Part shown: piece by piece, positions 1-8,432 of the stretch
Layout of the letters: every line of letters starts with the position of its first letter
Position numbering within the stretch: the first letter of the stretch is position 1
Source of the DNA: Candidatus Electronema nielsenii
Lineage (GTDB): Bacteria; Desulfobacterota; Desulfobulbia; Desulfobulbales; Desulfobulbaceae
NCBI GenBank assembly: GCA_026122915.1
Contig: JAGIXO010000008.1
Span: 1-28,172, forward strand
Direction of reading: 5' to 3'
DNA length: 28,172 bases
Notes under the pieces: model-generated
What the model was told of the DNA's origin: nothing
Seen by the model: only the letters and a program-made list of their open reading frames with translations
The model's database searches: none
Program-made: the position numbers and the translations under genes

Positions 1-34
1 GGAGTTTCTTTCATACGTAGCATGGATCATGTGT

Positions 35-1222
35 TTACGAGCGGGGCGGTGGAGGCGGAGGCATTGCTGCTGTTGTCTGCTTCTTTGCTGTGCCGAGCTT
101 GCCCTTCACTAAGATAATTAGCCCAACTGCAACGGTGAGCAGGGTGATGCCCAAGATAGGTCGATAAACAACCCAAGCCAATGCAATAGTGATCAGCGAC
201 AGCACTGCCGCGATCAAGAAAGAGATGATGCCTGTACCCGCACCGATCACGTTACCTAAGAACGGCAGGACATCCGCCAGCACAGACAGCACCTTGAAGA
301 TCATGCCTAATCCAGCAAACATCAGGAAAAAACCTACAGCTCGGAGAATCCACGTCAGCAGCTTGTTATCGCTCTGGGCTTTTTGGAACATCGCTGCCGC
401 CGTGTGGGTGCCTGCTTGCAAGAGTTCGATAGTGTCGCCCGTTGAGGCTTGGTAGGGAGCAAAGCTGCTGCCAACTTGCTGGGCAGCCAAGCTCACATCA
501 GTCGGCGGCACTGTCTCAAACGTAATCCGCACATCACCAACTTGGGGCGAGGAAGGATCAGCACCGAGATAGAATCCGCCGTCGTGCCGCTTCGCCTTCC
601 CTTCCAGCTCTTGAGGCAAGGAAAGCTCGCTGCTGATCGGCAAGGCGTGCGAGCCACTGATCTTGCTGACCAAGGAGGATGGCAGGGTGAAGGCTCCCAG
701 CGTGACGTTATCCGCTACCAGCTCTTCGGAGTGATAGGGCATGGAGTTAGGATTCTCATGCCCTGACTTCTTGAAGCTGGCCGAGCTGATTGCATGACTC
801 GACCAGATTTTACTGTACGAATATTCTGTCACCGTTTCCGTGCTGCCACCGAGCTTCTTTTTGGTCTCACTCTTCGAGCTTTCCTGCCACTGATACATCT
901 CCACTTCCCTTCGCAGTTTGAGGGCATTGGCAGACACGGCGAAAATTGGATCGGTCAGCGTGGCCTCAGTGACAGCTTTGCCGCTCAGATGCACTAACTT
1001 TCCCTCGTTGGCTGGACTAACCTTGTCCGCAGGCACAGAGATCACGGTGCCGCTGCCTTCCTTCAGGGTTTTGTAGGTCTTCACCGCCCGGCCTTCGTTC
1101 CAAAACAGGAGCGGGAACGCAGCGATGAACAGGACAAAGCCAAAGATGATGCCTTTAAAAGCGCCACCAATTCGGCTGAACCAAGATTCGTTGGTGACTT
1201 CTGTGTAGTTGTCTTGTGACAT
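35..1222 (-). CDS. TMEM43 (LUMA/DUF1625) family membrane protein
   Basis: A 395-residue protein with one membrane segment near the N-terminus (about residues 20-42). This runs straight into the motif LLFWNEGRAV, which is the signature I recognise for TMEM43/DUF1625 proteins. A long hydrophilic, probably extracytoplasmic region follows (about 45-280), then three closely spaced hydrophobic segments (about 283-380) and a short tail ending in a proline run (PPPPPP). This matches the usual one-plus-three topology and length of the family. The ATG at 1222 has AAGGAAAT a few bases upstream. It lies 28 bp downstream of the hybrid kinase stop, so the two are probably co-transcribed. The family's role in bacteria is unknown; membrane-lipid or envelope functions are speculative. 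Confidence 0.85.
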   Translation of the reverse strand: MSQDNYTEVTNESWFSRIGGAFKGIIFGFVLFIAAFPLLFWNEGRAVKTYKTLKEGSGTVISVPADKVSPANEGKLVHLSGKAVTEATLTDPIFAVSANALKLRREVEMYQWQESSKSETKKKLGGSTETVTEYSYSKIWSSHAISSASFKKSGHENPNSMPYHSEELVADNVTLGAFTLPSSLVSKISGSHALPISSELSLPQELEGKAKRHDGGFYLGADPSSPQVGDVRITFETVPPTDVSLAAQQVGSSFAPYQASTGDTIELLQAGTHTAAAMFQKAQSDNKLLTWILRAVGFFLMFAGLGMIFKVLSVLADVLPFLGNVIGAGTGIISFLIAAVLSLITIALAWVVYRPILGITLLTVAVGLIILVKGKLGTAKKQTTAAMPPPPPPRS

Positions 1223-1250
1223 GGGATTTCCTTCTCTCTCTTGATAAGAA

Positions 1251-4200
1251 CTACGCCAAAGTGAAACGGTCTATTCCCCGCATCACCTGCTCTAACTCTG
1301 TCGCTGCCTGCTGAAGCAAGTCTTCGGTGTTTCCACCTTGGCAACAGTTGTTTTCCAACTGAGAAGCGACCTCTTGTAGAGCTTCCGCGCCGATAGTGGC
1401 GGCAACACTTTTCAGAGTATGGGCTAATCGAGCTGCACCGCTGACATCGCCAGTCTGTTGGGCCGTTTTAACTTTCTGGACAAAATCGGCCTGATCTTGC
1501 CGGAAGAGCAGCAGGATTCTGCGGTAGAAATCCGAGTCGTGCATAGTGTTAGCTAAACCTTTTTCCGCATCGATGCCGACTAAAGCAGTAAAATCGACGG
1601 GAGCGGCGGGTGGTGCTGACGACTGCTCAGAGAAAGCAGACGAACGACTTGGCGGCAGCAGACGGCACAAGGTAGCTAGCAGTTCTTCCTCACGGAAGGG
1701 CTTACCGATGTGGCCGTTCATGCCAGCCAATTTGCTTTTTTCACGGTCGCCGGTCATGACATTGGCAGTCAACGCGATGACTGGTAGGTCTTTGTAACGC
1801 GGCTGCTTGCGCAGCTCCCGACAGGCAGTGCAGCCGTCCATGACCGGCATCTGTAAATCCATCAGCACACAGTCAAAGGTTTCTCGGCTCAGAGCCTCCA
1901 GTGCCTCAGCACCGTTGTTAGCCAATGTCACCTCTATACCTCTCCGCCGCAGCAAAATCAAGGTCAGCTCTTGATTCAGCGGATTATCTTCTGCCAACAA
2001 AATTCTTGCCCCGCGTAGTCGTCCGAAATCAGACGACGGCTGGGTCGGCGCAGACTGTGGCCTTTCTTCTTCACTGATTTCAAGCGGTAAAGTAAAGGTA
2101 AAAACCGAACCCTGCCCGTACACGCTTTCTACTTGGATTGAACCACCCATCATCTCAACTAATTGTTTACTGATCGACAAACCCAGTCCGGTACCGCCGT
2201 ACTTCCGGGTGATCGAGTTATCTGCTTGACTGAAAAGTTGAAATAAATTCCGCTGCTGTTCTTGGGTGATACCGATACCAGTGTCGCTGACCGAGAAACG
2301 CAACACCGCCCTGCGTCCGGCCCGCTCGATGAGATCAACCCCAATGGTGACGTTGCCCTGTTGGGTGAATTTAATCGCATTGTTACCGAGATTGATCAGG
2401 ATTTGGCCAAGACGCAGCGGGTCGCCGCGAAGGTTATCTGGCACCTCTGCCGCCTTGTTGACAGTCAGCTCTAAACCTTGCTCTGCTGCCTTGAAATTGA
2501 GCAAACTGTGCAAATTCTCTAACACCGAGCGCAGGCTGAAGTTAACTTGCTCAATCTCCAGCTTACCTGCTTCAATCTTGGAAAAATCGAGAATATCGTT
2601 GAGAATGCCCAGCAGGAGTTCGGCGGAAGAACTTATTTTTTCTAAATAATTCTGTTGGACTGGTGAAAGGTCAGTAGCTAACGCCAGCTGAGACATGCCA
2701 ATCACCGCATTCATCGGGGTGCGGATTTCGTGGCTCATGTTGGCCAAAAAATCTGATTTAGACTGACTGGCTGCCTCAGCCTCCCGCCGAGCCTCAATGA
2801 GTTGCTGCTCAATCTGTCGCTGCTCAGTGATGTCTCTGCCAATAATCACGAGTGCTTTGCGGCTGCCGTCGGCAAAAAAGAGCGGCATCTTGCGGACTTC
2901 AAATAGGCGTGGGTGGCCGGTGAGATCAGTGGCTGTCTCGTCTTCGATCAGCATAGCCCGCTTCTGCCAAGCCCGTTCGTCGCTGGCCGTACAAGCAGCG
3001 AGCACAGTGGCCAAGACTGGCTGTTCCTGCCCGATTTCTGTATCAGTTTTACCCTGCCAAGCAATCCTTTCCACATGAAAAAGTTGCCGAGCTACCCCGT
3101 TCGTCAGTAACCAGTGGCCTTTGCCGTCTTTGAGGAACACCGCGTCAGGCAGGGTTTCCATGAAGGTGGTCAGGCGATGGAAGTTTTCCAGCAGCTCGGC
3201 CTCGGTTTCCTTGCTGCGGGTGATGTCGATATGCACGCCCATAAAGCGCACTGCCCGACCTTCAGCATCGCGGGCGATCACCCGCCCTAAAGCGCGAATC
3301 CATCGCCACTGGCCGTCCGCTGTGCGCAGGCGATATTCCGCGCTACAGCAGCCGTCATCGCGCTCCAGAAAAGGCTGCACGGCTGCACCGGTGGCGATAA
3401 AATCCTCTGGGTGCATCAGCTCCTGCCAGAGCTTATTGGTGCGCTGAAAAGCATCATGCGGCCAGCCAAGCATGGTGAAAAAGATGTCGTTGGTGTGCAG
3501 CACATTGCGGCGAGGATGCCAATCCCACATGCCCAAACCCGCCACCTCCAAGGCTAAAGCCAGCTGCCTGCGGCTCTCTTCCAGCACCTCATCTGACTCG
3601 GCGAGGCGGTTCTCCATTCGGTGGAGAAAAATATAATACAAGAGCAGCAGACCAGCCGTAGTACCCAACAAAAAGAACAGAAAAAAGGTATTGATTCTGC
3701 GGGCAGCCAGCAGTTTGTCTATCTCATCACGGACAAAAAGCAGGCTACCAACCTGCTGCCCGCCCGCGTCGATCACTGGCACCGTGTGCTTCATGCAGAA
3801 CATCGAGTCGGGTATGATTTTGCGCAGCAACTCCTGCGGCCAGCTGTGCTGGTGGCTACTGCTACTGGAGCAGTTTATGCCGTGCGGCAGTTGGTCAGCC
3901 ATGATTACCCGATCCGGGAATGCTGACCAGTTTGCTCCATGACCCAGCATTTTCATGCCCTGTTCCCAGCCTTGCTGGTTAAGGTATCCCTTGCCCACGG
4001 TGAGCTGGTAGCCGTCAATGGGCTTGAGTTCGGCAAAAATCGGCAGCAAAGTGGCTAATTCCCGACCCAGCTCGATGTAGCCGATCACCTGCCCTTTTTC
4101 GTCGTGCCAAGGCATGACCGCCCGGAGAGTCAGAGTACCGAGCGGGCCAATTTCTAAACCAGAGACCGCATTGCCTGTAGCTGCCGCTTGCTCTAAGGTA

Positions 4201-4646
4201 ACCCGATTGATGCGGTCGCTGTGACGGTCAGGCTGATGCACCCGCAGAAAGCAAGTTTTATCCCGGTTATGAAAATAAAAATGGGTGATCTGGCCGTGGC
4301 GACTGAGATGACGGTTGATAATCAGAGCCGAGCGCAGTAAGGTCACGCGGTCTTTGGCGAGAAACTGCCGTAACAGCTCTTGGTTCTCGCTCAAAGTCAG
4401 CAGGAGGGTTTGCAACATTTGTCCGTTTTCCGCGATCCGGCGGGCATAGAGGTCGTTAATCATCTCCCGCCATTCACTCTGCCGCACCGCATCCTGCTGC
4501 TGATACATCCAAAGAACGGAAAGAAAATAGAATACCCCCAGAAGCAGCATTCCAGTCAACAGGGAGCAAAAAACATGTTTTTTAGCGGTGTGGGCACTGC
4601 GCCGGACGCTGCTTTGGGCAGCGAGGAAGGTGCTCTTGAAACTCAT
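1251..4646 (-). CDS. Membrane-bound hybrid sensor histidine kinase (dCache-like, PAS-PAS, HisKA, HATPase, REC, HPt)
   Basis: A 1131-residue hybrid kinase. Membrane segments at about 24-47 and 318-341 bracket a periplasmic sensor with HFYFHNRD and FLRVHQPDR motifs, typical of dCache_3-like ligand-binding domains. Two PAS domains follow (about 357-478 and 488-610). HisKA has NMSHEIRTPMNA with phospho-acceptor His639. HATPase shows an N box (NLGNNAIKF), DTGIGI and GGTGLGLSIS. The receiver (about 880-996) has acceptor Asp930 in LMDLQMPVMDG and Lys982. A C-terminal HPt domain has His1076 in AHTLKS. It is therefore a complete His-Asp-His relay whose final acceptor would pass phosphate to an unlinked regulator. 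I chose the ATG at 4646 because AGGAGAG lies just upstream and it places the first membrane helix normally; the frame stays open 41 codons further. It is divergent from the corrinoid operon. Confidence 0.93.
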   Translation of the reverse strand: MSFKSTFLAAQSSVRRSAHTAKKHVFCSLLTGMLLLGVFYFLSVLWMYQQQDAVRQSEWREMINDLYARRIAENGQMLQTLLLTLSENQELLRQFLAKDRVTLLRSALIINRHLSRHGQITHFYFHNRDKTCFLRVHQPDRHSDRINRVTLEQAAATGNAVSGLEIGPLGTLTLRAVMPWHDEKGQVIGYIELGRELATLLPIFAELKPIDGYQLTVGKGYLNQQGWEQGMKMLGHGANWSAFPDRVIMADQLPHGINCSSSSSHQHSWPQELLRKIIPDSMFCMKHTVPVIDAGGQQVGSLLFVRDEIDKLLAARRINTFFLFFLLGTTAGLLLLYYIFLHRMENRLAESDEVLEESRRQLALALEVAGLGMWDWHPRRNVLHTNDIFFTMLGWPHDAFQRTNKLWQELMHPEDFIATGAAVQPFLERDDGCCSAEYRLRTADGQWRWIRALGRVIARDAEGRAVRFMGVHIDITRSKETEAELLENFHRLTTFMETLPDAVFLKDGKGHWLLTNGVARQLFHVERIAWQGKTDTEIGQEQPVLATVLAACTASDERAWQKRAMLIEDETATDLTGHPRLFEVRKMPLFFADGSRKALVIIGRDITEQRQIEQQLIEARREAEAASQSKSDFLANMSHEIRTPMNAVIGMSQLALATDLSPVQQNYLEKISSSAELLLGILNDILDFSKIEAGKLEIEQVNFSLRSVLENLHSLLNFKAAEQGLELTVNKAAEVPDNLRGDPLRLGQILINLGNNAIKFTQQGNVTIGVDLIERAGRRAVLRFSVSDTGIGITQEQQRNLFQLFSQADNSITRKYGGTGLGLSISKQLVEMMGGSIQVESVYGQGSVFTFTLPLEISEEERPQSAPTQPSSDFGRLRGARILLAEDNPLNQELTLILLRRRGIEVTLANNGAEALEALSRETFDCVLMDLQMPVMDGCTACRELRKQPRYKDLPVIALTANVMTGDREKSKLAGMNGHIGKPFREEELLATLCRLLPPSRSSAFSEQSSAPPAAPVDFTALVGIDAEKGLANTMHDSDFYRRILLLFRQDQADFVQKVKTAQQTGDVSGAARLAHTLKSVAATIGAEALQEVASQLENNCCQGGNTEDLLQQAATELEQVMRGIDRFTLA

Positions 4647-4739
4647 GCGCTCTCCTGCTTGTGGTATATCGAAAAAAAACAAGAATTCATCTCTATCTGA
4701 GAAACATGGTGCCTTGGAAGCCACCGCAATGCAATAAAA

Positions 4740-4769
4740 AAAATAGCCGATGCCTCTGATTCTTGCCAA
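4740..4769 (-). promoter_or_regulatory. Putative sigma70 promoter of the dCache hybrid kinase
   Basis: Reading the minus strand there is TTGGCA (4764-4769), an 18-base spacer and TATTTT (4740-4745), about 95 bases before the kinase ATG at 4646. The -10 match is modest, so this is a candidate only. It would lie back to back with the plus-strand promoter at 4785-4814. Confidence 0.35.
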
Positions 4770-4784
4770 CCGAGCGGAAATAAT

Positions 4785-4814
4785 TTGACAGCAGCGAAAA
4801 AGGAGCAGTAAAAT
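4785..4814 (+). promoter_or_regulatory. Sigma70-type promoter P1 of the corrinoid operon
   Basis: Consensus -35 TTGACA (4785-4790), an 18-base spacer and -10 TAAAAT (4809-4814), one mismatch from TATAAT. It lies about 92 bases upstream of the corrinoid-protein ATG. The -10 falls inside GCAGTAAAAT, which is repeated at the second promoter. I saw no cobalamin riboswitch signature in the leader. Confidence 0.65.
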
Positions 4815-4826
4815 TGGCTGATTATT

Positions 4827-4854
4827 TTAACAAGCCTGTTCTGGGCAGTAAAAT
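4827..4854 (+). promoter_or_regulatory. Possible second promoter P2 of the corrinoid operon
   Basis: TTAACA (4827-4832), a 16-base spacer and TAAAAT (4849-4854). The -10 hexamer sits in a second copy of GCAGTAAAAT, exactly 40 bases after the first. It would give a leader of roughly 45 bases containing a small TGCCT/AGGCA hairpin (4862-4875) before the ribosome-binding site AGGAA at 4897-4900 and the ATG at 4907. Confidence 0.4.
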
Positions 4855-4906
4855 AGCCCCGTGCCTTTTCAGGCAATCTACGGTATCTTTTCTTCAGGAA
4901 TTTTCC

Positions 4907-5551
4907 ATGACCGCAGCAGACCGCAGCAGCGAAATTTTTGCAGATAAACTGTTGGTCCTTGACCGCATCGGGGCAGAGCAGATGCTGGTCGAGGCACGGG
5001 CGCAGGATGCGCCGCTCAAAGCGGTGGAACGCTTAGTGGTGCCTGCTCTGGAGGAGATCGGCAGACGCTGGGAGCAAGGCAGCGCAGCCTTAGCGCAGGT
5101 CTATATGAGCAGCCGCATTTGCGAGGAGCTGGTCGATCAGCTCCTACCGCCCTCCAGCCCAGAGCGGATTCTTCGCCCAAAAATTGGCATTGCCTTGCTC
5201 GATGATTATCATGCCCTCGGCAAAACGATCGTCTGCGCTGCGCTGCGGGCCAGTGGCTATGAACTCTGCGACTATGGCAGACTGACCGCACCAGAGTTAG
5301 CTAAACGAATCTGCCGTGATGAAGTTAAAATTGTGTTAATTTCTACCCTGATGCTTCGCTCCGCGCTCCAAATCAAGCAGGTGAAAATACTGCTCGTCGC
5401 TGCCGGTTCTGCAACGAAAATCATTGTTGGTGGGGCACCGTTTCGCTTCGACCCAGAATTATGGAAGGAAGTGGGGGCAGATGCAAGCGGAAACAACGCC
5501 GCCGAAGCAGTCCGAGCAGTGGCCCGCTGTGTGGAGGAACTTGCCCAATGA
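4907..5551 (+). CDS. Corrinoid (B12-binding) methyl-carrier protein, MtaC/MtbC/MttC-like
   Basis: A 214-residue protein built like methyl-carrying corrinoid proteins of one-carbon metabolism. It has an N-terminal helical cap (about 1-85, including VPALEEIGRRWEQG) and a Rossmann-type B12-binding domain. DDYHALGK holds the DxHxxG signature (Asp100, His102, Gly105), with His102 the expected lower ligand of cobalt. It is followed by the STLML segment near 146-150 and VGGAPF near 174-179, which line the cofactor in the family. In known systems such a protein is methylated by a substrate-specific methyltransferase and demethylated by a UroD-type one. The ATG at 4907 has AGGAA six bases upstream; the frame is open earlier, but the added residues match nothing in the family. 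It is the first gene of the operon, and its stop overlaps the next start as ATGA. Confidence 0.9.
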   Translation: MTAADRSSEIFADKLLVLDRIGAEQMLVEARAQDAPLKAVERLVVPALEEIGRRWEQGSAALAQVYMSSRICEELVDQLLPPSSPERILRPKIGIALLDDYHALGKTIVCAALRASGYELCDYGRLTAPELAKRICRDEVKIVLISTLMLRSALQIKQVKILLVAAGSATKIIVGGAPFRFDPELWKEVGADASGNNAAEAVRAVARCVEELAQ

Positions 5552-6582
5552 GCAACGCAGAAATGACCTCAATGGAACGGGTGCTGACCACGCTCAGTCA
5601 CCGAGAGCCAGACCGGGTGCCGTTTTTCCTCCTGCTGACTATGCACGGGGCCAAGGAACTAGGTCTAAGTATCCGCGAGTATTTTTCTCAGGCAAAATAT
5701 GTGATTGAAGGTCAATGCCGCCTGCGGGCCAAATACCACCACGACTGCTTTTATCCTCTGCTGTACGGCGCGGCAGAAGCTGAAGCCTTTGGCGGCGAAA
5801 TCGTATGGTATGAGGACGGCCCGCCCAACAGCGGCGCACCAGTGCTCAAAAAGCCAGAGGATATCCTTGCCTTGCAAGTTCCAGTGGTGGACAAAACGCC
5901 CTGCCTGCGCCGAATGCTGGATGTGATCAGTGGCCTCAAAGAGCGGGCGGGCGACACCGTGCCGATTATCGGCGTGGTTATTTCGCCCTTTTCTCTGCCA
6001 GTCATGCAGATGGGCTTTGCCGCCTATATTGAGCTGCTGTACGAACAACCGGAGCTATTCGCCCGGCTGATGGCGGTGAACCAAGCCTTTTGCGTGGCTT
6101 GGGCGAATGCTCAGTTTCGTGCCGGAGCAACAACGGTCTGCTATTTTGATCCGCTGGCCTCGCCCGACATGATTTCGCCTGAAATATATCGCCGCACCGG
6201 ACTGGAGACGGCCCGGCATTGTCTCTCCTGCTTTAACGGCCCGGCCTGCATTCATCTGGGTTCAGGCCGCTGCTTGGCAATGGTGGAGGAACTAGCCAAA
6301 GTCGGTGCGGTCGCCGCCGGCGTGAGTGCCTTGGATGATCTGGCCGCAGTTAAAGCAGCGTGCAAAGGGAAAATCACGGTGGCGGGCAATCTGAATGGAA
6401 TTGAAATGCGCCGTTGGACACCGACTCAAGCCGAGGCAAAAGTAAAGGAGGCCATTGCCGCAGCCGCAGCGGGCGGTGGCTTCATTCTTACCGATAACCA
6501 CGGCGAAATTCCTTGGCAGATAAGCGACGAGACTCTGCTGGCGATCTCTGAGGCGGTGCAGCAATGGGGCCGTTATTCGTGA
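5548..6582 (+). CDS. Uroporphyrinogen decarboxylase-family methyltransferase-like protein (MtaA/MtbA/CmuA superfamily)
   Basis: A 344-residue TIM-barrel protein with the N-terminal signature of UroD-type methyltransferases (ERVLTTLSHREPDRVPFF), directly behind the corrinoid protein and coupled by an ATGA overlap. In methanogen and acetogen systems such proteins move methyl groups between a corrinoid protein and CoM, tetrahydrofolate or a substrate, using zinc held by an HxC...C set. Here the expected HxC is H236-L-G (CIHLGSGRC), and the late cysteine region reads LTDNHGEIPW (His318, Glu320) with no cysteine. The metal site is therefore altered or lost. It is not a heme-pathway HemE: the context and these regions differ. 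The GTG/ATG start of the next gene lies inside its 3' end. Whether it is an enzyme or a corrinoid-interacting regulator cannot be told from sequence. Confidence 0.82.
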   Translation: MSNAEMTSMERVLTTLSHREPDRVPFFLLLTMHGAKELGLSIREYFSQAKYVIEGQCRLRAKYHHDCFYPLLYGAAEAEAFGGEIVWYEDGPPNSGAPVLKKPEDILALQVPVVDKTPCLRRMLDVISGLKERAGDTVPIIGVVISPFSLPVMQMGFAAYIELLYEQPELFARLMAVNQAFCVAWANAQFRAGATTVCYFDPLASPDMISPEIYRRTGLETARHCLSCFNGPACIHLGSGRCLAMVEELAKVGAVAAGVSALDDLAAVKAACKGKITVAGNLNGIEMRRWTPTQAEAKVKEAIAAAAAGGGFILTDNHGEIPWQISDETLLAISEAVQQWGRYS

Positions 6583-8432
6583 GACCGCTTTCTCTTTGCT
6601 TTTTGGTTTGCAAGCAGCTCCTACCTGACACCCAAGCGGCAGCCCAGCTCCAGGGGATAACTGGGCTGGAGGTGAGAGCCTTTACTGCGAGCTGTGCTTC
6701 CCGACTGGCTGACAGAGAAGAGCTGGCCGCTTTGGTAAAAGAGAGCGGAGCAGATGCCGTTGAAATCATTGGTTGCCGTTGCCTTGAGCGGGATATGATG
6801 ATTCCCGGTAGCCGAATTCGGCGGGCCGAGCAGTGTGTGCATTTGCTCTGTAGCCCAACCTTGGTCAGACATCTTCGCCAGAGCGGAGCTGGACTGCTTT
6901 TGCCAGGCTGGTTGGCTCGCTGGCAGGAGCAGTTAGCTGATCGAACCCAAGCGGTAGAGCTGTTTGGTCACGATGTCAACAAGCTGGTTCTGTTAGACAC
7001 TGGCAGGGATGAGCAAGCGAGTCTGCATCTGGCCGAGCTGGCCGACCTTTTCCACCTTCCTGCCGAAATTCTGCCTGTAGGCTTGGAATATCACGGCCTC
7101 CTGCTCACCAAAATAGCAGCAGAATATCGACAGGAGGAGCTGGAACGGCAGAAAGAGCAGGCTCGGCAGCAGGCTGCACAGACCGCCATGATCTTCGACA
7201 TGCTGGGGTTAGTAGTCAAAGCGAGTTCGGAGCCAGAGGCTTTCGCCGGAATTGCCGAGTTATTTACCATGCTCTTTGCGCCTCGGCAGATTCGCTGCCT
7301 CCCAGTGACGAAAAACGGCCTTGCCACGGATCGATTAGCTGACTTAAATGCAGATGAACAGCAGGCTGCCGCCCAATTCCTTCTTGATAGCGGACGGCAA
7401 CATCAACTCCTGGAAAGCGGTGATGGCTTTCTTTTGCGTATCGGTACGGGCGGCAAAACCTTGGCCGTAGTGCTTGTGCAGCAGGTCGCTTTTCCCCAGC
7501 ATATCGGCTCATACATGAACACCGCCCTGCATGTGTCAGGGGTCTGCGCCTTGGCGGTTGAACATGCACATATCTTAAAAACGCTTTTGGATACCTCGCG
7601 GTTAGCAGGCAAGGCTGAAGTGGCGACTGAGGTCTTGCACAACGTAGGCAACACGCTGAATAGCATTTCGGTTTCAGCAGAGCGGTTGGGGGAAATGGTA
7701 CAGAAAAGCGGTAGCTCCACCCTGCCTGCGATTGTCGAGTTGATTGAGCAGCACAAGGATGACCTATCAGCTTTCTTTGGTAGCGACCCAAAAGGCCGCA
7801 AACTGCCGCTCTACTTTGCCAGCCTTTCTGCTCAGTTGACGAAAGAGCGGTGGCGGCTCTTAGAGGAGATCGGGCATCAGCTTCGGCATGTCCGCCGGGC
7901 CGCTGACATCATCCGTACCCAGCAGGATGCTGCGGGCAGTAAGGTCTTGATCGAGCAATTTGATCTGGCTTCAGTGATTGAGGAAAGTGCGGAGATTTTT
8001 GAGCAAAAGATAGCCGAACGGCAGATTCATGTGGAGCGCAATTATGCCCGCCTTCCGGCCATGCAGGGTGAACGGCGCAAAATCTTACAGATTATGGTTA
8101 ATCTGATTAGTAATGCCGCTGATGCGTTTGAGGGACTCAAGCAAACAGAGCGAAAAATCAGCCTCCGACTCCAGTCTGTTGACACAAAGAATGAACACGT
8201 TATGGTAGAAGTAGCAGACAACGGCAGAGGCATCAGCAGTGAGATCATGGAGCATATTTTTGCGTTTGGCTTTACGGCCAAAAAGGGCGGACATGGCTTC
8301 GGTCTGCATAATGCGGCCAATCTGGCAACGGAAATGGGCGGGACGCTGACGGCGGAAAGTCCGGGCGAAGACAAAGGGGCGGTTTTCAGGCTGGAGCTGC
8401 CGACTACAGCGGGTAGGAGGAGGGGAGCGTGA
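6564..8432 (+). CDS. Soluble histidine kinase with DUF1638-like N-terminal domain
   Basis: A 622-residue protein without membrane segments. Residues about 8-190 resemble DUF1638, a family that I recall near corrinoid methyltransferase genes. The cues are a cysteine-containing ATGs-like start (LCFLVCKQLL), IIGCRCLE (Cys71, Cys73), QCVHLLC (Cys91, Cys96) and LLPGWLARW. A charged coiled coil (about 185-205) and a GAF-like stretch (about 205-335) follow. The dimerisation domain has the variant H box VLHNVGNTLNS, phospho-acceptor His359. HATPase has NLISNAADAF, DNGRGI and GGHGFGLHNAA. No receiver is attached; the next gene starts with one. ATG 6564 overlaps the upstream gene by 19 bases; an in-frame GTG at 6579, overlapping the upstream TGA as GTGA, is an equally possible start. 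The DUF1638 call is tentative; the kinase call is secure. Confidence 0.85.
   Translation: MGPLFVRPLSLCFLVCKQLLPDTQAAAQLQGITGLEVRAFTASCASRLADREELAALVKESGADAVEIIGCRCLERDMMIPGSRIRRAEQCVHLLCSPTLVRHLRQSGAGLLLPGWLARWQEQLADRTQAVELFGHDVNKLVLLDTGRDEQASLHLAELADLFHLPAEILPVGLEYHGLLLTKIAAEYRQEELERQKEQARQQAAQTAMIFDMLGLVVKASSEPEAFAGIAELFTMLFAPRQIRCLPVTKNGLATDRLADLNADEQQAAAQFLLDSGRQHQLLESGDGFLLRIGTGGKTLAVVLVQQVAFPQHIGSYMNTALHVSGVCALAVEHAHILKTLLDTSRLAGKAEVATEVLHNVGNTLNSISVSAERLGEMVQKSGSSTLPAIVELIEQHKDDLSAFFGSDPKGRKLPLYFASLSAQLTKERWRLLEEIGHQLRHVRRAADIIRTQQDAAGSKVLIEQFDLASVIEESAEIFEQKIAERQIHVERNYARLPAMQGERRKILQIMVNLISNAADAFEGLKQTERKISLRLQSVDTKNEHVMVEVADNGRGISSEIMEHIFAFGFTAKKGGHGFGLHNAANLATEMGGTLTAESPGEDKGAVFRLELPTTAGRRRGA

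Noticed and set aside
794..997. Small open frames antisense to the large genes on both strands
   Set aside because: They lack ribosome-binding sites and recognisable domains and lie wholly within well-supported genes on the other strand or in another frame; treated as shadows.
4647..4906. Possible cobalamin riboswitch ahead of the corrinoid operon
   Set aside because: The leader after either promoter is only about 45-90 bases, and I see no B12-box or the conserved junction sequences; only a small 5-base hairpin is present.
5548..6582. Heme-pathway uroporphyrinogen decarboxylase (hemE)
   Set aside because: It sits in tandem with a corrinoid protein, no other heme-synthesis gene is near, and its C-terminal region differs from HemE; the methyltransferase branch of the superfamily fits better.
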